Shown: positions 21,634-31,373, counted from the stretch's first letter. The stretch is DNA of 64,000 nt from Citrobacter sp. Cu233 (GCF_030332225.1 NZ_JAOWIF010000028.1:248001-312000); one strand, 5' to 3'. The notes: generated from the letters alone by a model not told the origin. Program-made: numbers and translations.

Positions 21634-22149
21634 ATGCGCTACTCGAAACTCTCTCTGCTGGTTCCCTGTGCACTTCTTCTCAGCGCCTGTACTACCGTGA
21701 CGCCGGTCTATAAAGATAACGGCACGCGTAGCGGTTCATGCGTAGAAGGCGGGCCAGACAGCGTGGCTCAACAATTCTATGATTACCGTATTCAGCATCG
21801 AAACAATGACATTACCGCCCTTCGCCCGTACCTCAGCGACAACCTGGCTAAACTGCTGAACGATGCCAGCCGTGATAACGCGCATCGCGAACTGTTTAAC
21901 AGCGATCCGTTCTCCAGTCGCGCCACGTTACCGGACAGCGCCAGCGTCGCCAGCGCATCGACTATTCCGAATAGTGATGCACGCAATATTCCGCTGCGCG
22001 TAGAGCTTAAACAGGGCGACCAAAGCTGGCGTGATGAAGTGTTGATGATCCGCGAAGGCCAGTGCTGGGTCGTTGACGATGTCCGCTATCTGGGCGGTAG
22101 CGTGCACGCGCCAGCCGGGACACTGCGCCAGTCCGTCGAAAACCGCTAA
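21634..22149 (+). CDS. ybjP: YbjP, DUF3828 lipoprotein
   Basis: 171 residues as in E. coli. The lipoprotein signal ends LLLSAC (Cys19). The mature part resembles the DUF3828 fold, with QQFYDYRIQHRNNDITALRPYL after the signal and REGQCWVVDDVRYLGG near the end. The function is unknown; it is predicted to sit in the outer membrane because Thr-Thr follows the lipid Cys (no Asp at +2). Recent work on E. coli ties YbjP to TolC complexes; I recall this but cannot show it from sequence. Confidence 0.9.
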   Translation: MRYSKLSLLVPCALLLSACTTVTPVYKDNGTRSGSCVEGGPDSVAQQFYDYRIQHRNNDITALRPYLSDNLAKLLNDASRDNAHRELFNSDPFSSRATLPDSASVASASTIPNSDARNIPLRVELKQGDQSWRDEVLMIREGQCWVVDDVRYLGGSVHAPAGTLRQSVENR

Positions 22150-22185
22150 TCTCCCCATTCAGCTCACCAAATCATAACCCCCATA

Positions 22186-22220
22186 AATTGTCTGGCATTC
22201 TGCATAGAATGCCGACAATT
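22186..22220 (+). terminator. Hairpin after ybjP
   Basis: A 15-bp stem with one mismatch (AATTGTCTGGCATTCT / AGAATGCCGACAATT), loop GCAT, then ATTATTCTT. The U tract is imperfect, but the place, 37 bases after ybjP, fits a terminator. Confidence 0.7.
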
Positions 22221-22302
22221 ATTCTTGCCCACTGGTGACCCCGCTATTTTGTGCTATGTTTAGATAAGAATGCGGTTCGCATTTAACTTTTAACGCATAA
22301 AT

Positions 22303-22320
22303 ATTGCATAACTATTCTGT
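22303..22320. promoter_or_regulatory. ArgR-box-like site upstream of artP
   Basis: ATTGCATAACTATTCTGT resembles the ArgR half-box pair TGAATN4ATTCA with 11-12 of 14 positions, allowing C at position 3. It lies 56 bases before artP and shares ATTGCATA with the box ahead of artJ. ArgR control of art genes is established in E. coli. Confidence 0.5.
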
Positions 22321-22375
22321 CAAAGGTAGTATCTGCGGCTTCAATAGCTATCAGACTGCCAGTATACGAGTGTCA

Positions 22376-23104
22376 ATGAGTATTCAATTAAACGGCATTA
22401 ACTGCTTCTACGGCGCACATCAGGCGCTGTTCGATATCACGCTGGATTGCCCTCAGGGTGAAACACTGGTGTTACTTGGCCCAAGTGGAGCCGGGAAAAG
22501 CTCGCTACTGCGTGTACTCAATCTGCTTGAGATGCCGCGCTCGGGCACGCTCTCTATTGCGGGTAACCGCTTCGACTTCACGAAAACCCCATCAGATAAA
22601 GCCATTCGTGAGCTGCGTCAAAACGTAGGCATGGTCTTTCAGCAATACAATCTATGGCCGCACCTGACGGTACAGCAAAACCTCATTGAAGCGCCCTGCC
22701 GCGTACTTGGTCTGACGAAAGAACAAGCGCTGGCGCGTGCTGAAAAACTGCTTGAGCGTCTGCGCCTGAAGCCTTACAGCGATCGCTACCCGCTGCACCT
22801 GTCCGGCGGTCAGCAGCAGCGTGTGGCGATTGCCCGTGCGTTGATGATGGAACCACAGGTGCTGCTGTTTGACGAACCTACCGCAGCGCTTGACCCGGAA
22901 ATCACGGCCCAAATCGTCAGCATCATTCGTGAGCTGGCGGAAACCAACATTACTCAGGTGATCGTCACCCACGAAGTGGAAGTTGCACGTAAAACAGCCA
23001 GTCGTGTGGTGTATATGGAAAACGGTCATATCGTCGAGTTTGGGGATGCGAGCTGCTTTGCCAACCCGCAAACCGAAGCGTTTAAAAACTATCTTTCTCA
23101 CTAA
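22376..23104 (+). CDS. artP: ArtP, arginine ABC transporter ATPase
   Basis: 242 residues, as in E. coli. Energises arginine uptake by ArtQM. Walker A is GPSGAGKSS (about 36-44), signature LSGGQQQR, Walker [13 protein letters not shown] and the switch His in VIVTHEVE. An open frame continues 72 bases upstream, but [13 protein letters not shown] is the family N-terminus and its ATG is at 22376. The ribosome site is weak (GAG). It is first in artP-artI-artQ-artM. Confidence 0.97.
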   Translation: MSIQLNGINCFYGAHQALFDITLDCPQGETLVLLGPSGAGKSSLLRVLNLLEMPRSGTLSIAGNRFDFTKTPSDKAIRELRQNVGMVFQQYNLWPHLTVQQNLIEAPCRVLGLTKEQALARAEKLLERLRLKPYSDRYPLHLSGGQQQRVAIARALMMEPQVLLFDEPTAALDPEITAQIVSIIRELAETNITQVIVTHEVEVARKTASRVVYMENGHIVEFGDASCFANPQTEAFKNYLSH

Positions 23105-23120
23105 GATTCGGGACAATACA

Positions 23121-23852
23121 ATGAAAAAAGTTCTGATTGCCGCGCTAATCGCAGGTTTTAGTCTTTCCGCTACCGCAGCCCAAACCATTCGTTTCGCTAC
23201 CGAAGCGTCCTATCCTCCGTTTGAATCCATCGATGCTAATAACAAGATCGTGGGCTTTGACGTTGATTTGGCGAATGCGCTGTGTAAAGAGATTGACGCC
23301 ACATGTACATTCACCAATCAGGCCTTCGACAGCCTGATCCCCAGCCTGAAGTTCCGCCGTTTTGACGCGGTAATGGCCGGTATGGACATCACACCAGAGC
23401 GTGAAAAGCAGGTACTGTTCACGACACCTTACTACGACAACTCTGCGCTGTTTGTCGGCCAGCAGGGTAAATACACCAGCATCGACCAGCTGAAAGGCAA
23501 AAAAGTCGGCGTACAGAACGGTACCACGCACCAAAAATTCATCATGGATAAACATCCGGAAGTGACTACCGTGCCATATGACAGCTATCAGAATGCCAAA
23601 CTGGATCTGCAAAACGGTCGTATTGATGGCGTCTTTGGTGATACCGCAGTGGTAACGGAATGGCTGAAAGACAACCCGAAACTGGCTGCCGTTGGCGATA
23701 AAGTGACGGACAAAGATTACTTCGGTACCGGTCTGGGCATTGCTGTGCGCCAGGGTAATACCGAGCTGCAGCAGAAATTTAACGCTGCGCTGGAAAAAGT
23801 GAAGAAAGATGGGACTTACGAAACCATCTATAACAAATGGTTCCAGAAGTAA
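23121..23852 (+). CDS. artI: ArtI, periplasmic arginine-binding protein
   Basis: 243 residues with a signal peptide (MKKVLIAALIAGFSLSATAA, cleavage after residue 19-20). Solute-binding family 3: ATEASYPPFESIDANN, SLIPSLKFRRFDAVMAGMDIT and RIDGVFGDTAVV are the ligand-cleft blocks. The frame is open back into artP, but ATG 23121 with its signal sequence is the true start. It is a close paralogue of artJ in this window. Confidence 0.97.
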   Translation: MKKVLIAALIAGFSLSATAAQTIRFATEASYPPFESIDANNKIVGFDVDLANALCKEIDATCTFTNQAFDSLIPSLKFRRFDAVMAGMDITPEREKQVLFTTPYYDNSALFVGQQGKYTSIDQLKGKKVGVQNGTTHQKFIMDKHPEVTTVPYDSYQNAKLDLQNGRIDGVFGDTAVVTEWLKDNPKLAAVGDKVTDKDYFGTGLGIAVRQGNTELQQKFNAALEKVKKDGTYETIYNKWFQK

Positions 23853-23858
23853 TATTTG

Positions 23859-24575
23859 ATGAATGAATTTTTTCCTTTAGCAAGCGCCGCCGGGATGACC
23901 GTCGGCCTTGCCGTTTGTGCGCTGATTATTGGCCTTGCGCTCGCCATGTTCTTTGCCGTCTGGGAGTCTGTAAAATGGCGTCCGGTGGCATGGGCAGGTT
24001 CAGCGCTGGTCACTATCCTGCGCGGGTTACCAGAAATTCTGGTCGTTCTGTTTATCTATTTCGGTTCCTCTCAACTGCTGCTTACGCTGGCCGATGGCTT
24101 TACAATCAACCTTGGGTTCGTACAAATCCCCGTTCAGATGCAGATTGAAAACTTCGACGTCAGCCCCTTCCTGTGCGGTGTGATTGCGCTGTCACTGCTT
24201 TATGCAGCCTATGCCTCACAAACGCTGCGCGGTGCGTTGAAAGCGGTTCCGATTGGACAATGGGAATCAGGCCAGGCGCTGGGTTTATCTAAAACCGCGA
24301 TTTTCTTTCGCCTGGTGATGCCGCAAATGTGGCGCCATGCCCTGCCGGGTCTGGGTAACCAGTGGCTGGTGTTGCTGAAAGATACCGCGCTGGTTAGCCT
24401 CATCAGCGTGAACGATCTGATGCTACAAACGAAGAGCATTGCGACCCGTACTCAGGAACCCTTTACCTGGTACATCGTCGCGGCGGCTATTTACCTGGTG
24501 ATTACGCTGGTGAGTCAGTACATTCTCAAACGCATTGACCTGCGCGCGACACGTTTTGAGCGGAGACCAGGCTAA
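23859..24575 (+). CDS. artQ: ArtQ, arginine ABC permease
   Basis: 238 residues, five TM helices, HisM/ArtQ-type permease with the EAA loop [20 protein letters not shown]. The TTG just before ATG 23859 is in frame but not needed; the ATG gives the E. coli protein. It starts 6 bases after artI and ends in TAATG overlapping the artM start. Confidence 0.96.
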   Translation: MNEFFPLASAAGMTVGLAVCALIIGLALAMFFAVWESVKWRPVAWAGSALVTILRGLPEILVVLFIYFGSSQLLLTLADGFTINLGFVQIPVQMQIENFDVSPFLCGVIALSLLYAAYASQTLRGALKAVPIGQWESGQALGLSKTAIFFRLVMPQMWRHALPGLGNQWLVLLKDTALVSLISVNDLMLQTKSIATRTQEPFTWYIVAAAIYLVITLVSQYILKRIDLRATRFERRPG

Positions 24576-25243
24576 TGCTTGAGTATTTACCTGAACTACT
24601 GAAAGGGCTGCACACCAGCCTGACGCTGACGGTCGCCTCGATTGTGGTGGCTCTGGTTCTGGCGTTGGTTTTCACTGTTATCCTGACACTGAAAACGCCG
24701 GTACTGGTATGGCTGGTTCGCGCCTATATCACGTTGTTTACCGGTACACCGCTGCTGGTGCAAATATTCCTGATTTACTACGGACCAGGGCAGTTCCCTG
24801 CGCTGCAGGAATATCCAGTGCTCTGGCATTTGCTGTCCGAACCATGGCTGTGCGCGTTAATCGCACTGTCCTTAAACAGTGCGGCCTATACCACGCAACT
24901 GTTTTACGGTGCGATTCGAGCAATCCCGGAAGGCCAGTGGCAGTCCTGTGGTGCGCTGGGAATGAGCAAAAAGGATACGCTGGCCATTCTGCTGCCGTAT
25001 GCCTTTAAACGCGCCCTCTCCTCGTATTCCAACGAAGTGGTACTGGTCTTTAAAAGTACCTCACTGGCGTACACCATCACACTGATGGAAGTCATGGGCT
25101 ACAGCCAACTGCTGTACGGCCGTACCTATGACGTCATGGTCTTTGGTGCCGCTGGCGTGATTTACCTGATCGTCAATGGCTTGCTGACGTTGATGATGCG
25201 CTTAATCGAACGTAAAGCCCTGGCGTTTGAACACCGGAATTAA
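24575..25243 (+). CDS. artM: ArtM, arginine ABC permease
   Basis: 222 residues, the partner of ArtQ. It has five TM helices and the EAA motif QWQSCGALGMSKKDTLAILLP. TLFTGTPLLVQIFLIYYG near the N-terminus is typical of polar amino acid permeases. The start shares one base with the artQ stop. A REP element and a strong terminator follow, ending the artPIQM unit. Confidence 0.97.
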   Translation: MLEYLPELLKGLHTSLTLTVASIVVALVLALVFTVILTLKTPVLVWLVRAYITLFTGTPLLVQIFLIYYGPGQFPALQEYPVLWHLLSEPWLCALIALSLNSAAYTTQLFYGAIRAIPEGQWQSCGALGMSKKDTLAILLPYAFKRALSSYSNEVVLVFKSTSLAYTITLMEVMGYSQLLYGRTYDVMVFGAAGVIYLIVNGLLTLMMRLIERKALAFEHRN

Positions 25244-25273
25244 GTCGATGGCGCTACGGTTTATGCGCCAATG

Positions 25274-25306
25274 TTGGCGGATAAGGTGCTAGCACCGTCA
25301 TCCGGC
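25274..25306. repeat. REP element after artM
   Basis: TTGGCGGATAAGGTGCTAGC followed by ACCGTCATCCGGC is a REP-type hairpin in the artM-artJ gap. Confidence 0.8.
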
Positions 25307-25329
25307 AAATGTGCATAAAGCAAAAATAT

Positions 25330-25366
25330 AAAGACGGACAACATTCTAAATTGTCCGTCTTTTTTT
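25330..25366 (+). terminator. artPIQM terminator
   Basis: Perfect 11-bp stem AAGACGGACAA? / TTGTCCGTCTT with loop CATTCTAAA, then seven T. It lies about 90 bases after artM. Confidence 0.9.
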
Positions 25367-25394
25367 ACGCATGGAAAAATATTTAATCATTTTT

Positions 25395-25412
25395 ATTGCA
25401 TACAAATTCATT
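25395..25412. promoter_or_regulatory. ArgR box upstream of artJ
   Basis: ATTGCATACAAATTCATT fits the ARG box, TGAATN4ATTCA, with a perfect right half and TGCAT in the left. It lies 70 bases before artJ. artJ is strongly ArgR-repressed in E. coli. Confidence 0.65.
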
Positions 25413-25481
25413 AAATGGCATTGTGAATCCACGCCGCAGACACGGTAAATAATCATAAGATTGACAGACGGGAGTTCCACC

Positions 25482-26213
25482 ATGAAAAAGTTAGTACTGG
25501 CCGCATTACTTGCTACTTTCGCCGCTGGCGCCGCAGCTGCTGATAAGATTAGTTTCGGTGTATCAGCAACCTATCCACCATTCGAATCACTGGACGCCAG
25601 CAATAAAATTGTCGGTTTTGATATCGATCTGGCAACAGCATTGTGCAAACAAATGCAGGCTGAATGTACTTTTACTAATCATGCTTTCGACAGCCTGATC
25701 CCCGCGCTGAAATTCAAAAAATATGATGCGGTGATTTCCGGTATGGACATCACGCCTGAACGTAGCAAGCAGGTTTCCTTCACCCAGCCGTACTATGCCA
25801 ACTCAGCGCTGGTAATTGCGAAGAAAGACACCTATAAAAGCTTTGATGACTTGAAAGGTAAACGTATTGGGATGGAGAACGGTACCACGCACCAAAAATA
25901 CCTGCAGGACAAACATCCTGAAGTAAAAACCGTGGCCTACGACAGCTATCAGAATGCCATCATCGACCTGAAAAACGGCCGTATTGATGGCGTATTTGGC
26001 GACACTGCCGTCGTCAATGAGTGGCTGAAAACCAATCCACAGTTAGGTACTGCAACGGCAAAAGTCACCGATCCGCAGTACTTTGGTACGGGTCTTGGTA
26101 TTGCTGTTCGCCCGGATAATAAAGCACTGCTGGAAAAACTGAACAATGCGCTGGCCGCGATCAAAGCTGACGGCACGTACCAGAAAATCAGTGACCAGTG
26201 GTTCCCACAGTAA
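25482..26213 (+). CDS. artJ: ArtJ, periplasmic arginine-binding protein
   Basis: 243 residues. Signal peptide MKKLVLAALLATFAAGAAAA, then a type 3 solute-binding fold nearly parallel to ArtI (GVSATYPPFESLDASN, SLIPALKFKKYDAVISGMDI). It delivers arginine to ArtPQM. It has its own promoter with an ArgR box and its own terminator. GGGAG precedes ATG 25482; the frame is open seven codons upstream but that would mask the signal. In E. coli the next gene is rlmC; here it is phoH. Confidence 0.97.
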   Translation: MKKLVLAALLATFAAGAAAADKISFGVSATYPPFESLDASNKIVGFDIDLATALCKQMQAECTFTNHAFDSLIPALKFKKYDAVISGMDITPERSKQVSFTQPYYANSALVIAKKDTYKSFDDLKGKRIGMENGTTHQKYLQDKHPEVKTVAYDSYQNAIIDLKNGRIDGVFGDTAVVNEWLKTNPQLGTATAKVTDPQYFGTGLGIAVRPDNKALLEKLNNALAAIKADGTYQKISDQWFPQ

Positions 26214-26227
26214 TCTCTGTCTTGTTT

Positions 26228-26254
26228 AAAAAGCCGCGACCAGCGGCTTTTTTA
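26228..26254 (+). terminator. artJ terminator
   Basis: Stem AAAAAGCCGC / GCGGCTTTTT with loop GACCA, followed by more T. It is 15 bases after artJ. Confidence 0.92.
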
Positions 26255-26344
26255 TTGCTATGTTCCCATGCGGGATACAACGCGAACACCTGACCTCACC
26301 CACAATGTCAGCCACGCCATCAGTCAGTTGTGCTCATAGTGGTA

Positions 26345-26374
26345 CAAAAAACAAAGCCCGGTTTCCCGGGCCTT
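26345..26374 (-). terminator. phoH terminator
   Basis: On the minus strand, stem GCCCGG-GAAA-CCGGGC is followed by TTTGTTTTTTG, about 17 bases beyond the phoH stop. Confidence 0.88.
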
Positions 26375-26390
26375 GAAGACGCAGAGCAGA

Positions 26391-27179
26391 TCAGTTGTAA
26401 GCATTGAGCGTCCGCTGACACAGTGCCGAGCGAACGCAATCATCTTTGTTGAATCGAACGATCCCAACCATGTCATCTTCTTCGAAACGGGCCAGCGCAT
26501 CGCTTAGCCCTGAACGAACATGAGCGGGGAGATCGCACTGGGTAATATCCCCATTCACAATTACCGTCACATTCTCTCCGAGGCGAGTCAAAAACATCTT
26601 CATTTGCGCAGCAGTCACATTCTGTGCCTCATCCAGAATAACAACGGCATTTTCAAATGTACGTCCCCGCATATACGCGAACGGCGCGATTTCTACCTTA
26701 CCAATCTCAGGTCGCAGGCAATATTGCATAAAAGAAGCTCCCAGACGTTTTACCAGCACGTCATAAACCGGACGAAAATAGGGAGCGAATTTCTCGGAAA
26801 CATCCCCAGGTAAGAAGCCGAGGTCTTCATCAGCTTGCAGAACTGGACGGGTTACAATGATCCTGTCCACATCTTTGTGGATCAGAGCTTCTGCTGCTTT
26901 CGCCGCGCTGATCCAGGTTTTACCACACCCGGCTTCGCCCGTGGCGAATATCAGCTGCTTACTCTCGATAGCATTCAGGTAGTGCGCCTGAGCTTCATTT
27001 CGCGCCGTGATCGGTGTGGCGTCGCGGCTATCACGCGCCATACCAATCGCTTCTACGCCGCCCATCTGCACAAGCGAGGTGACCGATTCATCTTCGCGCT
27101 GTTTATGGCTACGCGAATCCCGCCTCAGCACACGTTTTGCTTCGCGACGAGCTTTGATCACTGCTTTTTGTCTTCCCAT
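26391..27179 (-). CDS. phoH: PhoH, ATP-binding protein of the phosphate regulon
   Basis: 262 residues from the chosen start. PhoH-family P-loop ATPase, phosphate-starvation-induced in E. coli; a role in RNA metabolism is suggested by related proteins, not proven. Walker A is GEAGCGKTW and Walker B AVVILDEAQN. The start at 27179 has AAGGTG at 7 bases and gives MGRQKAVIKARREAKR, a basic N-terminus. The frame is open 120 bases further upstream and old annotations of PhoH are longer, so an upstream start is possible but the extra part has no family signal. Confidence 0.9.
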   Translation of the reverse strand: MGRQKAVIKARREAKRVLRRDSRSHKQREDESVTSLVQMGGVEAIGMARDSRDATPITARNEAQAHYLNAIESKQLIFATGEAGCGKTWISAAKAAEALIHKDVDRIIVTRPVLQADEDLGFLPGDVSEKFAPYFRPVYDVLVKRLGASFMQYCLRPEIGKVEIAPFAYMRGRTFENAVVILDEAQNVTAAQMKMFLTRLGENVTVIVNGDITQCDLPAHVRSGLSDALARFEEDDMVGIVRFNKDDCVRSALCQRTLNAYN

Positions 27180-27699
27180 GGATAGCACCTTGAGTTGTAG
27201 GTATACATCACACGCGCCGTTGGCGGCACGATTATGCGCACGAACATCTGAGGGTTGGCTTCCTTGTAAGCCATTGCCTGCCTTCGGATAAGACGCCATA
27301 CACGGCTACGCGCACCGTACAGGGTGTCAGTTACAAGGATAAGAAGTGAAAGGGAGAGAGATTTAACGGTGACGAGATGGCTACCGGAAGAGAAACGTCC
27401 GCGTAAGGGACTGCAATAACTTTGAGAGACGTGTCCAGTACAGGACTTTTCCATTCGCGATCTCCATAGTGAATGACTATCACCGCCGGGAACTACCGCT
27501 ATTACTTATAATTACATCATAACCTTTCGTTAATGCAACAATATTTTTACTTGTTGTTAACTTAATTTCATCTTATCGCCAGCAACAGTCTCTTGCAGAG
27601 AGATGACAGAATTATTTCAGTCGCCGCCGATCATGAAAAATAATTTTTTCATTCATCAGAATGTCAGGAAATGCCCCGCAGCGCTGCGGGGCACAATCA
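27180..27699. other. Long phoH-efeB spacer
   Basis: This spacer of 520 bases lies between efeB and phoH, both on the minus strand, and must hold the phoH promoter. The stretch 27180-27460 has open frames on the minus strand without family support; 27490-27620 is AT-rich. I could not place a PhoB box with correct spacing, although CTGACAC and CCTGTAC fragments occur near 27315-27332. Confidence 0.4.
27673..27692 (-). terminator. Hairpin after efeB
   Basis: A self-complementary 20-base block, GCCCCGCAGC / GCTGCGGGGC, lies directly beyond the efeB stop. On the minus strand only ATTTCC follows, so it may be a weak terminator of the efeUOB unit. Confidence 0.6.
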
Positions 27700-28983
27700 T
27701 CATGCTTCGAGCAGGGCTTGTCCCAGATAGTGGTCAGCGGTTTTGACACCAGGTAAAGCAAAGAAGTAGCCCCCACCAATAGGTTTGATATACTCCTCAA
27801 GCGCTTCACCGTTCAGGCGTTTCTGAACCGTCAGAAACCCTTTTTCCAGGTCGTGCTGATAGCAAACGAACAACAATCCCATATCCAATTGCCCGGAATT
27901 GGTCACGCCAAGCGAATAGCTGTACCCACGACGCATCATCAGGCTGGTCTCTGTTTCTTTCGTGCGCGGGTTCGCCAGACGAATATGGCTGTCGAGTGCA
28001 ATCACCTCGCCTTCGGGATCGTTGGCGTAATCCGGCACATCATGCTCGTGCTGCATTCCCAGCGGTGCGCCGGTATGTTTATCGCGGCCGAAAATCGTTT
28101 GCTGCTCTTTAAGCGGCGTACGGTCCCAGAATTCCACGCGAAACTGGATGAGCCTGACGGCCTGATAGCTACCATCTTGTGCCCATGCCGGTTCTCCCTG
28201 TTCGGCAGTGACCCACACCACGTTTTGCATCAGCGTTGTATCGGCAGCGTCGGGATTCGCGGTTCCATCCTTAAATCCCAGCAAATTGACGGGAGTCTCT
28301 TTACCTTTACTGCGTGCGGCATGATCAGAGATAAACCCTTCACGTTTCCAGCGCACGCTGAGTAGATCCGGCGTGTGCTTAATGATATCGCGCAGCGCAT
28401 GGATAACGGTGTCCTGCGTATTGGCGCAAATCTGCAACAGCAAATCACCATGGCATAACGCCGCATCCAGTGAGTCATTCGGAAAACGCGTCATTTTTTG
28501 CAGTTTTTTTGGCATCAGTGCTTTCAGACCATAACGATCATCAAACAGTGAAGATCCCACTGACAGCGTCATCGTCAGATTATCCGGCGCGATGTATGCC
28601 CCCAGAATACCGGAATCCATTGGCGGTAAACGTGGATTCGGCGTTTCTGGCGCCGGGCCGCCGGTGGTCAGAAATGCAAAACGGCGGGTCAGTAAACGAA
28701 ACAGACGCTCAAGGTCAGCTTTATCGCTGGCGAGCACATCAAACGCCACCAGCATCATTGAGGCTTGCTGCGGCGTCAGGATCCCGGCCTGGTGCTGGCC
28801 ATAAAACGGTTGTTTCTCACTGCGTGCATCAGGTGACAGTGTTCCCGGCGCACTTTGCGGTTTTTGCGCGTGAGCGACCGGGCATCCGCCCGCCAGCGCC
28901 AGTGCCCCACCCAGCGCCCCCATCCCTTTCAGTAAACGTCGGCGTGACGGTTCACTCACGCCGTTTTCATTATCTTGCTGCAT
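27700..28983 (-). CDS. efeB: EfeB, Tat-exported Dyp-type haem peroxidase
   Basis: 427 residues. Periplasmic Dyp peroxidase that oxidises Fe(II) to Fe(III) for the EfeUOB ferrous iron importer; haem deferrochelatase activity has also been claimed. The N-terminus carries a twin-arginine signal, SRRRLLKG (13-20), then a hydrophobic stretch ending AHA. The Dyp motif GXXDG is seen in [12 protein letters not shown], and the distal Arg and proximal His lie in the C-terminal half ([15 protein letters not shown]). It is last of efeU-efeO-efeB, 5 bases after efeO. Confidence 0.96.
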   Translation of the reverse strand: MQQDNENGVSEPSRRRLLKGMGALGGALALAGGCPVAHAQKPQSAPGTLSPDARSEKQPFYGQHQAGILTPQQASMMLVAFDVLASDKADLERLFRLLTRRFAFLTTGGPAPETPNPRLPPMDSGILGAYIAPDNLTMTLSVGSSLFDDRYGLKALMPKKLQKMTRFPNDSLDAALCHGDLLLQICANTQDTVIHALRDIIKHTPDLLSVRWKREGFISDHAARSKGKETPVNLLGFKDGTANPDAADTTLMQNVVWVTAEQGEPAWAQDGSYQAVRLIQFRVEFWDRTPLKEQQTIFGRDKHTGAPLGMQHEHDVPDYANDPEGEVIALDSHIRLANPRTKETETSLMMRRGYSYSLGVTNSGQLDMGLLFVCYQHDLEKGFLTVQKRLNGEALEEYIKPIGGGYFFALPGVKTADHYLGQALLEA

Positions 28984-28988
28984 GATGC

Positions 28989-30116
28989 TTAATCCAGACC
29001 CAGTACGCCGCGTAATTGAGACAGATCTTCCGCCAGCGTCGTGATAGGTCCTTTCAGAGCGTTACGGTCGGCATCGGTCAGTTTGTCGTAGGTTTCAAAA
29101 CCGTCTTTGGTGCGATATTTAGCCAGGATGCTATCAACTTTTTTGAAGTTCGCATCCACTTTTGCCAACAGCCCGGCATTGGATTTTTGCAACTGAGGGC
29201 GCAGGAGATCGACGATTTTCTGCGCGCCATCAACGTTAGCCTGGAAGTCCCACAAATCGGTGTGGCTGTAACGATCTTCTTCTCCACTAATTTTGCTGGC
29301 TGCGACTTCTTCAATCAGTCCGGCCGCACCACCAACTACTTTAGACGGTGGAAAAGCCAGTTCGCTAATACGCGTTTGCAGATCGATAACGTCAGTATTC
29401 AGCTGGTCAGCATACTTTTCCATGCCTTTGGTGGAGTTATCGCCAAACAGCGCTTTTTCCAAACGGTGGAAGCCAGTAAATTTCGGATCGGCAGCTTTTT
29501 GCTCATAATCATCTTCACGTGCATCAATGCTACCATCGAGGTCGGAGAACAATTCGGCAATCGGCTCAATACGTTCATAATGCTGACGCGTTGGCGCATA
29601 CAGGGATTTGGCTTTCTCCAGATCGCCCGCTTTAATGGCATCCGTAAAGGCTTTCGTGCCAGTCACCAGTTGCGCGGTTTCTGCCGTTACATAAGCTTTG
29701 TATTCAGTAATTGCACCACTCAGGCTCAGCAGCGCATCGCTGTGCGCGGCATCTGCCGTTGCAGTCCCCTTCACGATCAGCTTGCCTTTCGGGTTGGTCA
29801 GCAGACCGCAGGTCATATCATATTCACCCGGCTGCAAGTTAGCCGTCATTTTCTGGCTAAAACCGGGCGCAATGTTTTCCCGCTCTTCGACCACCATCAC
29901 GCCTTTGAGGATCTCCCACTCCAGCGCTTTTTGACTGTGGTTCTGAATGATGAACTGAGTCTTCCCGGCATTCACCGTGATTGTCATCGGTTCACACTGT
30001 TTGTCATTTACCGTGACTTTTACCTGCGGGATATCAGCTGCGTGAGCGGTAAAAGCAGAAGTAAACAGCGCGGCAATACCCAACTGCAGCGCATTACGGC
30101 GGAAATTAATCGTCAT
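28989..30116 (-). CDS. efeO: EfeO, periplasmic cupredoxin/M75 iron-binding protein
   Basis: 375 residues as in E. coli. The signal peptide ends AHA near residue 26, then a cupredoxin-like domain (about 30-115) with C42 and C103-like ligands ([17 protein letters not shown]) and a C-terminal M75 peptidase-like domain with the HXXE motif in [12 protein letters not shown]. It hands iron to the permease EfeU. It lies between efeU (57-base gap) and efeB. Confidence 0.96.
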   Translation of the reverse strand: MTINFRRNALQLGIAALFTSAFTAHAADIPQVKVTVNDKQCEPMTITVNAGKTQFIIQNHSQKALEWEILKGVMVVEERENIAPGFSQKMTANLQPGEYDMTCGLLTNPKGKLIVKGTATADAAHSDALLSLSGAITEYKAYVTAETAQLVTGTKAFTDAIKAGDLEKAKSLYAPTRQHYERIEPIAELFSDLDGSIDAREDDYEQKAADPKFTGFHRLEKALFGDNSTKGMEKYADQLNTDVIDLQTRISELAFPPSKVVGGAAGLIEEVAASKISGEEDRYSHTDLWDFQANVDGAQKIVDLLRPQLQKSNAGLLAKVDANFKKVDSILAKYRTKDGFETYDKLTDADRNALKGPITTLAEDLSQLRGVLGLD

Positions 30117-30173
30117 GACCCATCCCTATAAAAAGTATGTTGTAATTAAATGATATTCTTGCATCACGTTTTA

Positions 30174-31007
30174 TCAGGGTGCGGTCCTTGATGCCGTAGT
30201 GCCTGAACGAGGTGGCAGAGCAAACATAATCAATGCCGGAATCAGATAGATAAACCAGACAGCAACTTCACTAACGCTTGGCGCTTCCTGATAGCCGAAG
30301 ATCCCTTCCATCAATGTGCCAAACAGCGAATGCGTTGACAGAACACTGCTCATATCAAACGCCACGTCCTGGAAATGATTCCATAACCCAGCTTCGTGGA
30401 ATGCACGAATGGCCCCCGCAGCAAGACCTGCGGCAACCAACAAAATGAACAGACTGGTCCACTTAAAGAAAGCTCCAAGATTGAGGCGGATCCCGCCGAG
30501 GTAAATCAGGTAGCCCAGTACAACGGCGGTTGCCAGACCCAGCATCGCTCCTAGCGGCGGCCAAATACCCACATCCTGCTGAAATGCCGCCAGCAGAAAG
30601 AAGACAGACTCCAGCCCTTCACGGGCGACGGCAAAAAAGACCATCATCACCAGCGCCCAGCCATGATGATTGCCTTTCTGTAGCGCGTTATCGACAGCCT
30701 GTTCCAGTTGAACTTTGACGTTGCGCGATACTTTACGCATCCAGAAGACCATCCAGGTCAGGATCACCACGGCAATAAGTGCCACGATACCTTCAAATAG
30801 CTCCTGCTCTTTTTGCGGGAATTCGCCCGTGGTTTCATTGATGAAAATTCCCAGCGAGAGGCACAGCGCCGCCGCCAGCAACACACCAATCCACATCACG
30901 CCAATCCAGCGACCACGCTGAGTCCGTTTCAGGTAGCTGGCAATCAGGCTGACAATCAGCGCGGCCTCTAACCCTTCGCGCAACATAATTAAAAATGGAA
31001 CAAACAT
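30174..31007 (-). CDS. efeU: EfeU, FTR1-type ferrous iron permease (intact)
   Basis: 277 residues, seven TM helices. The two iron-binding REXXE motifs of FTR1 are present, REGLE near residue 9 and REGLE near 127. It imports iron under acid, oxic conditions with EfeO and EfeB. In E. coli K-12 efeU is disrupted by a frameshift; here the frame is whole, so the system should work. A Fur-box-like site lies 60-78 bases upstream. It is first of the unit. Confidence 0.96.
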   Translation of the reverse strand: MFVPFLIMLREGLEAALIVSLIASYLKRTQRGRWIGVMWIGVLLAAALCLSLGIFINETTGEFPQKEQELFEGIVALIAVVILTWMVFWMRKVSRNVKVQLEQAVDNALQKGNHHGWALVMMVFFAVAREGLESVFFLLAAFQQDVGIWPPLGAMLGLATAVVLGYLIYLGGIRLNLGAFFKWTSLFILLVAAGLAAGAIRAFHEAGLWNHFQDVAFDMSSVLSTHSLFGTLMEGIFGYQEAPSVSEVAVWFIYLIPALIMFALPPRSGTTASRTAP

Positions 31008-31066
31008 GCGAAGTACCCTTTAACGTTATTCTCAGTCAATTGGTGCAAAGAAAAGTAAATTACACT

Positions 31067-31085
31067 GATAGTGATTATCATTACA
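31067..31085. promoter_or_regulatory. Fur-box-like site upstream of efeU
   Basis: GATAGTGATTATCATTAC matches the Fur consensus GATAATGATAATCATTATC at most positions and lies about 60 bases before the efeU start. Fur repression of efeUOB is known in E. coli. The rest of the 366-base efeU-putP spacer shows one REP element and nothing else I can name. Confidence 0.75.
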
Positions 31086-31239
31086 GCAAGGAAAAACTCA
31101 AGCAGAATGTTTTGAGAATGATGACTTAATGTAAACAGTTAGCTAAGTAACAGTTATTGCACATCGGATTGAAGGGATGGAAGACATCACAAAGCCAGCT
31201 CGGTGGTTAATGCTGATCACTCCAGGGTTTTGGCGAGCG

Positions 31240-31274
31240 GTAGGCCGGATGGCGCTTCGCTTATCCGGCCTACA
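31240..31274. repeat. REP element between putP and efeU
   Basis: GTAGGCCGGATGGCGCTTCG continuing CTTATCCGGCCTAC is a full REP hairpin, 100 bases after the putP stop. Confidence 0.92.
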
Positions 31275-31373
31275 ACGTGATTCCCTTATCAGCATAATGG
31301 TGAATTTATCGGTGTCATTATGCTGAACTGAACTGGGTTGCCCTCGCGGCGGGCTTTGAAAGCAATACCGCGA

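Noticed and set aside
27300-27345. PhoB box upstream of phoH
   Set aside because: Fragments such as CTGACAC and CCTGTAC are present on the minus strand, but I could not align two half-sites with the correct spacing.
29016-30131. 371-residue + strand frame across efeO
   Set aside because: Antisense to EfeO, which has full family support; no ribosome site or known domain on the opposite frame.
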